A DNA stretch of 64,000 bases from an uncultured Sinobacteraceae bacterium. Its GTDB lineage: Bacteria > Pseudomonadota > Gammaproteobacteria > Nevskiales > Nevskiaceae. The notes under the pieces were generated by a model, which was not told the DNA's origin, did no database searches, and was given only the letters and a program-made list of their open reading frames with translations. Positions 55,570 to 63,421 of this stretch are shown here, piece after piece; the stretch's first letter is position 1, and every line of letters begins with the position of its first letter. Location of the stretch: contig CAIJRD010000005.1 of the NCBI GenBank assembly GCA_903822975.1, positions 1-64,000 on the forward strand, read 5' to 3'. A program made the position numbers and the translations under genes.

Positions 55570-56835
55570 TTACTTCGCGAGTACGAATTCGCGGCCGGTT
55601 TTTTTCGCGACCGGCGTGTTCTTCAGCTGCACGTAAACCGGCAGGCCGTTGAAGTAGGGCGGATAGTCCTCGCCCATGATCAGCGGCGCCAGGTAACGGC
55701 GGCATTTGTCGGTGATATGGAAGCCGTCCTCGCTGATGAAGTCGCGCGGCATTTTCTTTTCGACATTGGCAACCTGGTCCAGGCGCGCTTCGGCGATGTT
55801 CCAGGTGTACGGGTTGTCGCCGGTGCGGATGATCGCCGGCATCACGCCGGATTTGCCGGCGATCGCCATTTCAACCGCCGCCTTGCCCACCGCGTAGGCC
55901 TGGTCGAGATCGGTCTTGCTGGCGATGTGGCGCGCGGCACGCTGCAGATAGTCGGCCACCGCCCAGTGATACTTGTACTTCAGCTTGTCCTTCACCAGTT
56001 GCGCCAGCAGCGGCGCGAGGCCGCCGAGCTGCGCATGGCCAAAGGCGTCCTTGCTGCCGGCTTCGCTCATGAATTCGCCGGCTTCGTTCTGCAGGCCTTC
56101 GCTGGCGACCACGGTGCAGTAGCCGTATTTCTTCACGCAGTCGTCGACGCGCGCGAGGAACGCAGCCTCGTCGAACTTCACTTCCGGGAACAGGATGATG
56201 TGCGGCGAGGCGCCTTCCTTGTCGGCGGCGAGTCCGCCCGCGGCGGCGATCCAGCCGGCGTGGCGGCCCATCACTTCCATGATGAAGACCTTGGTCGAGG
56301 TCTTCGCCATGCTGGCGACGTCGTAGCCGGCTTCGCGGATTGAGACGGCGACGTACTTGGCAACCGAGCCGAAGCCCGGGCAGCAATCGGTGATCGGCAG
56401 ATCGTTGTCGACCGTCTTCGGAACGTGGATCGCCTGGATCGGGTAGCCCATCTTCTCGCCGAGCTGCGAGATCTTCAGGCAGGTGTCGGCCGAATCGCCG
56501 CCGCCGTTGTAGAAGAAGTAGCCGATGTCGTGCGCCTTGAACACTTCGATCAGGCGCTCGTACTCAGCCTGGTTCTTGTCGAATCCCTTCAGCTTGTAGC
56601 GGCAGGAGCCGAACGCGCCCGACGGCGTGTGCTTGAGACCGGCGATGTCCTCGGCCGATTCGAGGCTGGTGTCGATCAGGTCCTCGGTCAGCGCGCCGAT
56701 GATGCCGTTGCGGCCGGCGTAGACGGTGCCAATCTGCTCCGGGTAGCGCCGGGCGGTTTCGATCACGCCGGCGGCGGAGGCATTGATGACGGCGGTGACA
56801 CCGCCAGACTGGGCATAGAAGGCGTTACGCGGCAT
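55570..56835 (-). CDS. pfp: Pyrophosphate-dependent 6-phosphofructokinase
   Basis: A 421-residue PfkA-fold enzyme phosphorylating fructose-6-phosphate reversibly with PPi. 'FYAQSGGVTAVINASAAGV' starts the protein; 'YNGGGDSADT' has Asp in the G-G-D position that selects PPi over ATP; 'PKTVDNDLPITDCCPGFGS' has the Lys-Thr-x-Asp-Asn-Asp motif and 'MEVMGRHAGWIAAAGG' binds sugar phosphate. The ATG at 56833-56835 is used because the family starts there. A -10-like TATACT lies at 56906-56901 on the minus strand. Confidence 0.95.
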   Translation of the reverse strand: MPRNAFYAQSGGVTAVINASAAGVIETARRYPEQIGTVYAGRNGIIGALTEDLIDTSLESAEDIAGLKHTPSGAFGSCRYKLKGFDKNQAEYERLIEVFKAHDIGYFFYNGGGDSADTCLKISQLGEKMGYPIQAIHVPKTVDNDLPITDCCPGFGSVAKYVAVSIREAGYDVASMAKTSTKVFIMEVMGRHAGWIAAAGGLAADKEGASPHIILFPEVKFDEAAFLARVDDCVKKYGYCTVVASEGLQNEAGEFMSEAGSKDAFGHAQLGGLAPLLAQLVKDKLKYKYHWAVADYLQRAARHIASKTDLDQAYAVGKAAVEMAIAGKSGVMPAIIRTGDNPYTWNIAEARLDQVANVEKKMPRDFISEDGFHITDKCRRYLAPLIMGEDYPPYFNGLPVYVQLKNTPVAKKTGREFVLAK

Positions 56836-57269
56836 GCAAAACCCCAATAGGACAGAACGGCTGGCCACCGCCAGCGCGGAAATTAACGACGAATACGCAG
56901 AGTATAACCGGCGTAAGGGCTGTTTCCGTCGCTCCTTGGTGCGCTGCCGCGTTGACGGCGCGCGCGGCGAACGGGTACCGTTGTGACCATAGCTGCGGGC
57001 TCTGCGAGCCGCTTGGCGTCGGCAACGACGGTCAACGGAGAGTTGAGCGAGGGCGTGGCGCAGATCCGGCGGCCTCAAGGCCGGGGTCAGCGCCGATTTC
57101 GGGGGACGAAAACAAGCGGGCGCCCCGGCGAGTTCTGCGCCGGGTTCGAAGGCCCGGATCAGAATCGATCGGACTTTCCTGCGGCGCGGTTCGCGTGCAG
57201 TCGCAAACTTGCCGCGGCGTGTTCCCGCGGTGTTTCAATGGACATCACTGTCGAGCGTCGGCTGAAAAT
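56836..57269. other. Divergent intergenic region of pfp and adk
   Basis: This 434-bp gap holds no supported gene; short frames (56952, 56983) are arginine-rich and only extend adk. On the minus strand TATACT (56906-56901) is a likely -10 for pfp-ppa. For adk no clear promoter was seen, and only GAAAAT precedes its ATG. Confidence 0.5.
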
Positions 57270-57833
57270 ATGAGAATTGTTCTGCTGGGTGCGCCCGGCT
57301 CCGGTAAAGGCACCCAGGGCGAAAAGCTGGTCGCGAAGCTCGGCATCCCGAAGATTTCGACGGGCGACGCGCTGCGCGCGGCGGTTGCCGCCGGCACCGA
57401 ACTCGGTCTGTTGGCGAAGGCGGCGATGAATGCCGGCAAGCTGGTCGCCAATGAAATTGTCATCGGCATCGTCGAGGAACGCCTCGAACAGGCCGATGCC
57501 AAGCCGGGCTTCATCCTCGACGGCTTCCCGCGCAACACCGAACAGGCAAAGGTCCTCGACGCGATGCTGCTGCGTCACGGCCAGCCGGCGATCGACAAGG
57601 CGGTGCATCTGCAAGTCGAGGACGAAGAAATCATCCGACGCCTGCACCTGCGCGCAATCAAAGAAGGCCGTCACGACGACAAAGAGGACGTCATCCGCCA
57701 CCGGATCGAGGTCTACAACGCCGAGACCCATCCGCTGCTGGCGTACTACGAAGCACAGCACAAGCTGGTGACGGTGCAGGGCGTTGGCTCGCTGGATGAA
57801 ATCTTCGAGCGGATTCTCGGCGCCATCGGCTGA
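57270..57833 (+). CDS. adk: Adenylate kinase (short form)
   Basis: A 187-residue kinase interconverting ATP, AMP and ADP. P-loop 'LLGAPGSGKGTQGEKL', the AMP-binding 'PKISTGDALRAAV' and 'DGFPRNTEQAKVLDAM', and the reduced LID 'HLRAIKEGRHDDKEDVIRHR' are seen; the zinc-finger-like LID of long forms is absent, as in xanthomonads. The ATG at 57270 is the expected start; no good Shine-Dalgarno sequence precedes it. Position is divergent from pfp. Confidence 0.97.
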   Translation: MRIVLLGAPGSGKGTQGEKLVAKLGIPKISTGDALRAAVAAGTELGLLAKAAMNAGKLVANEIVIGIVEERLEQADAKPGFILDGFPRNTEQAKVLDAMLLRHGQPAIDKAVHLQVEDEEIIRRLHLRAIKEGRHDDKEDVIRHRIEVYNAETHPLLAYYEAQHKLVTVQGVGSLDEIFERILGAIG

Positions 57834-58158
57834 GTGTTGGGCGCTGGCGCCCGCCGCCGCGCCGCGAACTTAGGCCGCTTGCGTTCGAGCCCTAGCGCAG
57901 CGCCAACCATAGAACCGCTGCGCCAACGGCGCGGCGCCAACCATAGAAGCGCAGCCCTAACCGCACAGGTCAACCAGTGCAGCGCCTGTATCGGCGCAGC
58001 GCGAGAACTCAATCGCAGCGCAAGAACTCAATCGCAGCGCGAGAACTCAGGCGCAGCGCGAGAACTCAGGCGCAGCGCAAGAACTCAGGCGCAGCGCAAG
58101 AACTCAATCGCAGCGCGAACTCAGGCGCAGCGAGAAGAATCGAAGCGCAGCGCCAGTA
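57834..58158. repeat. 19-bp tandem repeat array between convergent adk and rnd
   Basis: In this 325-bp gap the hexamer GAACTC recurs at 58005, 58024, 58043, 58062, 58081, 58100 (period 19) and 58117 (period 17). The unit is a variant of GCGCAGCGCGAGAACTCAR. Six copies are full length and the seventh is shortened, ending near 58130. To the left a related GCGCCAACCATAGAA is present twice (about 57900 and 57929). The period is not a multiple of three, so it is not a protein repeat, and there are no spacers, so it is not CRISPR. Confidence 0.85.
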
Positions 58159-59265
58159 TCAGCGCAGTGCCAATAATTTCTCGCCGATTGTTTCGCGACG
58201 CCAGCCGCTCATCAGCGGCACCGCGGCTTCCGCGCCATGGCGCACGATCGCCTCGGCATCGGCACGCGGACCAAGCAGCGATACCGACACACCAAGCGCG
58301 TCGGCGGCGGCGCGCAAGGCGTCCTGTACGCGCTTGAACGCGGCTTTCTGCGGTTCGTCGAACGGCAGCGCGTCGTCGATCGCGATCGGCGCCGACAGGT
58401 CGGTGTTGGCGACCAGTTCGAGCAATTGACGGCCATGTCGCTCGAGCGTTTTGGCCTGCAACACATTCAGGCCGTCGAGCTGTGCGATCGACGTCGGCGC
58501 GCGCTCGGCAATGCGGTAGATCGCGTCGTCTTCCAGAATCCATTTGCGCGGACGGTCGCGCTGCTGCGCGGTCTGTTCGCGCCAGGCGGCCAGCGTCGCG
58601 GCAATCGGACGTGCAGCCGGTGCGAGACGCGTAAAGCCCTTGAGACGACGCCAGGCCTGTTCGGGCAGCGTCTGATAACGGGCCGGATTGGTCGCACGCG
58701 CGCAATCCTCGCGCAACCATGCCAAGCGACCGCGACGTTCGAGTTCTTCCAGCAACAAGGGGTACAACTCGGCCAGATAGCGCACGTCGTCGACCGCATA
58801 GCTCAGTTCGGCGACGGACAGCGGACGCCGTGACCAGTCGGTCCGCGTCAGGCTTTTGTCGAGCTTGATGCCCAGGCGCTTTTCCACCAGCGCGGCGTAT
58901 CCGAGCTGATCGCCGTCGCCGAGCAATGCGGCGGCGGTCTGCGTATCGAACAGCGGCCGCGGACAATCGCCGGTGAGCTGCACGAAGATTTCCAGATCCT
59001 GCGAGGCCGAGTGAAATACCTTGTCGGCCGTACTGCCGGCGAGAGTGTCAAACAGCGGTTGCAACTGCGGTGGCGTCAGCGCCAGCGTATCGATGCAGGC
59101 CGCGTGCACGCCGTCGCTGGCCTGGATCAGACACAACTTCGGGAAGTAGGTCGTCTCGCGCACGAACTCGGTATCGAGTGCGACCCAGGGTGCTTTCGAC
59201 CAGGCGTCGAGCGCCTCGGCGAGTGCCGCGGGCTGCACGATCAGGTTTACGGCTTCGGTGTTCAG
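58159..59265 (-). CDS. rnd: Ribonuclease D, probable CTG start
   Basis: A 3'-5' exoribonuclease of tRNA maturation. DEDDy motifs: 'WVALDTEFVRETTYFPKLCLIQ', 'VFHSASQDLEIF' and 'ELSYAVDDVRYLAELYPLL', followed by an HRDC domain ('ARPIAATLAAWREQTAQQRDRPRKWILEDD'-type region near 210-290). The first ATG/GTG is the GTG at 59238 (359 residues). Nine upstream codons ('LNTEAVNLI') align with the start of the E. coli protein, and a GAGGA site (59279-59275) lies nine bases before the CTG at 59265, so I give the longer 368-residue form. Confidence 0.92.
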   Translation of the reverse strand: MNTEAVNLIVQPAALAEALDAWSKAPWVALDTEFVRETTYFPKLCLIQASDGVHAACIDTLALTPPQLQPLFDTLAGSTADKVFHSASQDLEIFVQLTGDCPRPLFDTQTAAALLGDGDQLGYAALVEKRLGIKLDKSLTRTDWSRRPLSVAELSYAVDDVRYLAELYPLLLEELERRGRLAWLREDCARATNPARYQTLPEQAWRRLKGFTRLAPAARPIAATLAAWREQTAQQRDRPRKWILEDDAIYRIAERAPTSIAQLDGLNVLQAKTLERHGRQLLELVANTDLSAPIAIDDALPFDEPQKAAFKRVQDALRAAADALGVSVSLLGPRADAEAIVRHGAEAAVPLMSGWRRETIGEKLLALR

Positions 59266-59803
59266 GTGTGGGATTCCTCGACAACAGTGCTCGGGTCCGC
59301 TCGGCCAATCGGTTCAGCACAAACCTTGGCGGCGAAAGATGATGAGTCGGCGAAACGGCCGCAAGCGGGCGAACGGGATGCCGAATGGCGTCACGACCGG
59401 CGCCCGACTCGTGCGTTCGCAGCGTCGCGACCATCGACAGTGGAGCGGATGGTATAAGCCGGCGATGCGCACTGTCGATTATTGAGGCCGCGCGATGCCT
59501 ACGAAAGATCGCGCGCGGCAAGGCCCGGTGACGTCGGTCGGGCTCGACTCCGAAGCTGAAATCCGCGTTGCGCAGCCGATCGAGGAACGCTGCGACACAA
59601 CAACGTGGTCGATGGCGATTGACGCCGCAAAGATTGCGACTCAACTGGGCGCTCGAAAACGCAAGCTGACTCAGGCCGAAACCGGGCGCAGTTCCGCCAT
59701 CACTGCGCACCGGACTTGCCGGCGCCTGCCATCCGCAGGTGACTTGCACTCGGCGCGATTCCCGGAAGCCCTAGAATAGTGGCCTGCCCCATCGATATCG
59801 CCC
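59266..59803. other. Intergenic region with an inverted repeat around a -10 box
   Basis: No supported gene. A plus-strand frame (59495-59779, 94 residues) has no recognisable domain and unusual composition. ATCGACAGTG (59432-59441) and CACTGTCGAT (59469-59478) are a perfect 10-bp inverted repeat; the 27-bp loop contains TATAAG at 59452-59457. This looks like an operator or hairpin upstream of the membrane-protein and mpl genes, about 325 bp before the first of them. Confidence 0.45.
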
Positions 59804-60394
59804 ATGTTCAATCACGCATTCCTGATCTCGCTGCGCCTGCTGATCTTCCGCGCGGGGCCGCAGGATTTCCCATTCGATACGGGCAAGACACTGAGTCGCG
59901 CTTGCATCGCGTTCGCGATCGTCGCCTATGCCTTGTTCTGGCTGGTGGTGTCGCCGCCGGGCGCTGCGCTGGCAATCGCGGTAGTGACGGTGATCGCGAT
60001 GGCGCTGGTGACGCGTGGCACGCTGGCCCTGCGCAAGGTACCGGAGCGATTCCAGCAAACCTTCAACGCGCTGCTGGCGATCAACGGACTACTGACCTTG
60101 GCGATGATCCCGCCGTTCGCGAAAGTTGCGCCGCCGCTGATCGAACTGTTCAGCCAGTTGCAGGCGCATCCGGAACTCGCCGATCAGCCGGATAAGTGGC
60201 CGCAACTGTCGGGCGGTGCATCGGCGGTGCTCAACGTGCTCGGGTTCTGGCAGCTTGCGGTGACCTCGCGCATCTACGCACAGGCCAGCAATGGCAACGT
60301 CTTCGGCGGCGTGCTGCTGGCCCTGCTGGCGATGCTGGCGATCAGCCTGCTGCTGCTATTCCTGAGCCCGGTCATCGGCCTGTTGCTGGTTTAG
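59804..60394 (+). CDS. Membrane protein of unknown function upstream of mpl
   Basis: A 196-residue protein with a cytoplasmic N-terminus ('MFNHAFLISLRLLIFRAGPQDFPF') and four to five helices: 'FAIVAYALFWLVVSPPG', 'ALAIAVVTVIAMALV', 'LLAINGLLTLAMIPP', 'VLNVLGFWQLAVTSRIYA' and 'LLALLAMLAISLLLLFLSPVIGLLLV'. It resembles YIP1-type multi-helix proteins in outline only. It lies 28 bp before mpl and is probably co-transcribed. Function unknown. Confidence 0.8.
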   Translation: MFNHAFLISLRLLIFRAGPQDFPFDTGKTLSRACIAFAIVAYALFWLVVSPPGAALAIAVVTVIAMALVTRGTLALRKVPERFQQTFNALLAINGLLTLAMIPPFAKVAPPLIELFSQLQAHPELADQPDKWPQLSGGASAVLNVLGFWQLAVTSRIYAQASNGNVFGGVLLALLAMLAISLLLLFLSPVIGLLLV

Positions 60395-60422
60395 TCGCCT
60401 AGACCCGAGGCCCGTTTCGCGC

Positions 60423-61811
60423 ATGCACCTGCACATACTCGGCATCTGCGGCACCTTCATGGCCGGCATCGCTGCGCTCGCGCGCGAGGCGGGTCATCGC
60501 GTCACCGGTTCGGACGCCAATGCCTGGCCGCCGATGTCGACCCAGCTCGAAGCGCTCGGGATCGAGGTGCTGCCGGGTTATCAAGCCGAGCACTTGCAGC
60601 GCTTCGGCGCATCGGGTCCGGACATCGTCGTGGTCGGCAACGTCGTCACGCGCGGCAACGCCGCGATCGAATACGTGCTGAACCAGGGCCTGCCGTATGT
60701 CTCCGGTCCGGAATGGCTCGCGGCTCATGTGCTGCAAGGGCGGCATGTGCTCGCGGTGGCCGGCACGCATGGCAAGACCACGACGACCAGCATGCTCGCG
60801 TGGTTGCTGGATCAAGCCGGGCTCGAACCCGGCTTTCTGGTTGGCGGTGTGCCGAGCAACTTCGGCGTGTCGGCCCGGCTCGGCCGCGGCAAGTATTTCG
60901 TGATCGAAGCCGATGAATACGACACCGCGTTCTTCGACAAGCGCAGCAAGTTCGTGCATTACCGGCCGCGCACCGCAATTCTGAACAACCTCGAGTACGA
61001 CCACGCGGATATCTTTCCGGACCTCGCCGCGATCGAGCGTCAGTTTCACCATCTGATCCGCACCGTGCCGGGACAAGGACGCTTGATCGTCAACGGCGAC
61101 GACGCCAACCTCGCGCGCGTGCTCGCACAGGGTTGCTGGAGCGAGGTCGAACGCTTCGCTGCGGCGAGTGATTCGGACGCAGCGCAAGCCGAGTGGCGCG
61201 CGCTGGCGCAGGGCGATGGCTTCGAACTGCAGCTGCGCGGCGAGCGCCAGGGTCACGCGCCGATGACGATGCCGGGTGCGCACAACCGTGCCAATGCACT
61301 GGCCGCCATTGCGGCCGCGGCCCATGTCGGTGTGCCGCTTGCCTCGGCACTCGCCGCCTTGGGCACATTCCGCGGCGTCAAACGTCGGCTTGAATGGCGC
61401 GGTACGTGTCGCGACGTTGCCGTCTACGACGATTTCGCGCATCACCCCACGGCAGTCGCCGCAACGCTCGCCGCGCTGCGCGAGCGGGAAGGCGCTGCGC
61501 AACAGGGCCGGATTTTCGCGGTGCTGGAGCCGCGCTCCAACACGATGCGGCTCGGCGGGCATGCCGAAACGCTGGCGACCAGTCTCGCCGCGGCCGAGCA
61601 GGTGTTCATCTACGCGCGTCCGGATTTGAAATGGAACGCGGCCGAAGCACTCGGCGCGCTGGGCGAGCGGCTCCACGTGCACGCCGATCTGGCCGTCCTG
61701 GTGGCCGACGTTGCCGCGCGTGCGCAGGCCGGCGACCGGGTGCTGGTGATGAGCAATGGCGATTTCGCCGGCGTACACGAAAAACTGCTGACCGCGCTGG
61801 CGCCGGCTTGA
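60423..61811 (+). CDS. mpl: UDP-MurNAc tripeptide ligase Mpl
   Basis: A 462-residue Mur-ligase that attaches recycled L-Ala-D-Glu-mDAP to UDP-MurNAc. 'HILGICGTFMAGIAALAREAG' is the N-terminal nucleotide fold, 'VAGTHGKTTTTSMLAWLL' the ATP P-loop, 'IEADEYDTAFFDKRSKFVHY' the Mur signature, 'HNRANALAAIAAA' and 'DDFAHHPTAVAATL' C-terminal motifs. It is a cytoplasmic peptidoglycan-recycling enzyme. pmbA follows after 79 bp. Confidence 0.96.
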   Translation: MHLHILGICGTFMAGIAALAREAGHRVTGSDANAWPPMSTQLEALGIEVLPGYQAEHLQRFGASGPDIVVVGNVVTRGNAAIEYVLNQGLPYVSGPEWLAAHVLQGRHVLAVAGTHGKTTTTSMLAWLLDQAGLEPGFLVGGVPSNFGVSARLGRGKYFVIEADEYDTAFFDKRSKFVHYRPRTAILNNLEYDHADIFPDLAAIERQFHHLIRTVPGQGRLIVNGDDANLARVLAQGCWSEVERFAAASDSDAAQAEWRALAQGDGFELQLRGERQGHAPMTMPGAHNRANALAAIAAAAHVGVPLASALAALGTFRGVKRRLEWRGTCRDVAVYDDFAHHPTAVAATLAALREREGAAQQGRIFAVLEPRSNTMRLGGHAETLATSLAAAEQVFIYARPDLKWNAAEALGALGERLHVHADLAVLVADVAARAQAGDRVLVMSNGDFAGVHEKLLTALAPA

Positions 61812-61890
61812 AAGTCGGTCGCGGCGACGCCAACCCTATTGCAGCCCCCGCAGCGCGTATCCTGCTGCCTCTCCATTCCAGCGACTGCTC

Positions 61891-63240
61891 ATGACTGTTT
61901 CCGCGCCCGTTCAAACCCTGCCCTCCGTCGCCGAACTGCAGCCCTGGGTGCAGCGCGTGCTCGACGGCGCACGCAAGCTTGGCGCGAGCGCGGCCGAGGC
62001 CTCGGTGGGTGTCAGCCGCGGATTGAGCACCAGTGTGCGCATGGGCGAAGTCGAATCGGTGCAGTTCCAGCGCGACCGCGAACTGTCGATTTCCGTGCTG
62101 TTCGGTCAGCGTACCGGCTCGGCCAGCACCGGCGATCTCAGCGACGCGGGACTGCAGCGCGCCGTGGAAGCCGCCTGCGCGATCGCGCGCGCCAGCGGCG
62201 AAGACCCCTGTGTCGGCTTGGCCGATGCCGCGCTGATGGCGACCAACTTTCCCGATCTCGATCTGTGCCATCCCTGGGACCTGAGCGCCGAGGCGGCGAT
62301 CGAGTTGGCGAAAGAGTGCGAGGCGGCGGCGTTTGCCGCGGATCCGCGGGTGACGCAGTCGGAAGGCGCATCGGTCGATACGCGCCACGCCATCAGCCTG
62401 TACGCCAATACGCACGGTTTCTTCGGCGCCCGCGAGGCCACCGACAACAGTCTTAGCTGTGTCGCCATCGCCGGCAGCGGCGAGGCCATGCAGAACGGGC
62501 ACTGGTATTCGAGCGGTCGCGCATCGAGCGATCTCGAGTCCGCCAGTTCGGTCGGCCGTCGCGCCGGTGAACGGGCTGCCGCGCGCCTGGGTGCGCAGGG
62601 CCTCAGCACGCGGACCACGCCGGTGTTGTTTCCGGCGGAAGTCGCGCGTGGACTGTTCGGCCATTACCTCGGCGCGATCTCCGGCGGCGCACTGTATCGG
62701 CGCGCTTCCTTCCTGCTCGATCGCTTGGGCGAACAGATCTTTCCGGAACGGATCAACGCCTGGCAGCGCCCGTTCCTGCCGCGCGCAGCCGGCAGCAGCG
62801 CGTTCGATTCGGAAGGCGTTGCAACGGTCGAGCGCGCGATGATCGAAAAAGGCGTGCTCAAGAGTTACGTGCTGGGCAGCTACAGCGCGCGCAAGCTGGG
62901 CACTGCCACCACCGGCAACGCCGGCGGCGTCTACAACCTGCTGGTGGATGCAACCTTCGATGGCGATCTGGCCGCACTGACGCGCGAGATGGGTGAGGGC
63001 CTGATCGTCACCGATCTGATGGGCCAGGGCGTCAACACCGTCACCGGCGACTATTCGCGTGGCGCCTCCGGTTTCTGGGTCGAGAACGGCGTAATCGCCT
63101 ATCCGGTGCAGAACCTGACGATCGCCGGCAACCTCGGCGAGATGTTCCGCTCGATCAGTGCGGTTGCCAACGATATCGACCGTCGCGGCGGCGTACGCTG
63201 CGGATCGGTGTTGATCGATCACATGACGGTTGCCGGCTGA
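61891..63240 (+). CDS. pmbA: Metalloprotease PmbA/TldE
   Basis: A 449-residue TldE-type protein, partner of TldD in cleavage of modified peptides such as microcin precursors and CcdA. 'GDYSRGASGFWVENGVIAYPVQ' and 'ITDLMGQGVN'-like 'TDLMGQGVNTVTGDYSRGA', 'TTGNAGGVYNLLV' and 'IAGNLGEMF' are family motifs. PmbA lacks the zinc HExxxH of TldD, as here. tldD is not in the window. A weak ribosome site precedes the ATG; the mpl-pmbA order is frequent. Confidence 0.94.
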   Translation: MTVSAPVQTLPSVAELQPWVQRVLDGARKLGASAAEASVGVSRGLSTSVRMGEVESVQFQRDRELSISVLFGQRTGSASTGDLSDAGLQRAVEAACAIARASGEDPCVGLADAALMATNFPDLDLCHPWDLSAEAAIELAKECEAAAFAADPRVTQSEGASVDTRHAISLYANTHGFFGAREATDNSLSCVAIAGSGEAMQNGHWYSSGRASSDLESASSVGRRAGERAAARLGAQGLSTRTTPVLFPAEVARGLFGHYLGAISGGALYRRASFLLDRLGEQIFPERINAWQRPFLPRAAGSSAFDSEGVATVERAMIEKGVLKSYVLGSYSARKLGTATTGNAGGVYNLLVDATFDGDLAALTREMGEGLIVTDLMGQGVNTVTGDYSRGASGFWVENGVIAYPVQNLTIAGNLGEMFRSISAVANDIDRRGGVRCGSVLIDHMTVAG

Positions 63241-63421
63241 ACCAAACCGTAGCGGCGCGTCGCGGGGGAACTTGAGCGCGTCTGGCGCTCAATTGATGCC
63301 GGTCAACGGATTTGGGCGCCGGGACGAGCGGTGTTCGCAGAAGCTGTCGGTTCGTGCACGAACGGTCGGGGACCGCCGAAGCGTGTGAACTGCAAGCGCG
63401 GCAATGCGTCGGGAGGGGCTC

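Noticed and set aside
57993-58130. 19-bp array considered as CRISPR
   Set aside because: Repeats are directly adjacent with no unique spacers, too short, and no cas genes are nearby.
59495-59779. 94-codon plus-strand frame upstream of the mpl operon
   Set aside because: A weak TTGAGG purine run precedes it, but the protein has no recognisable feature and composition like noncoding DNA.
61606-63222. 538-codon minus-strand open frame opposite mpl and pmbA
   Set aside because: It is a codon-bias shadow of two certain genes on the plus strand; no domain or start signal. The same applies to 43889-44893, 45137-46309, 23569-25023, 24993-26306 and 53146-55269.
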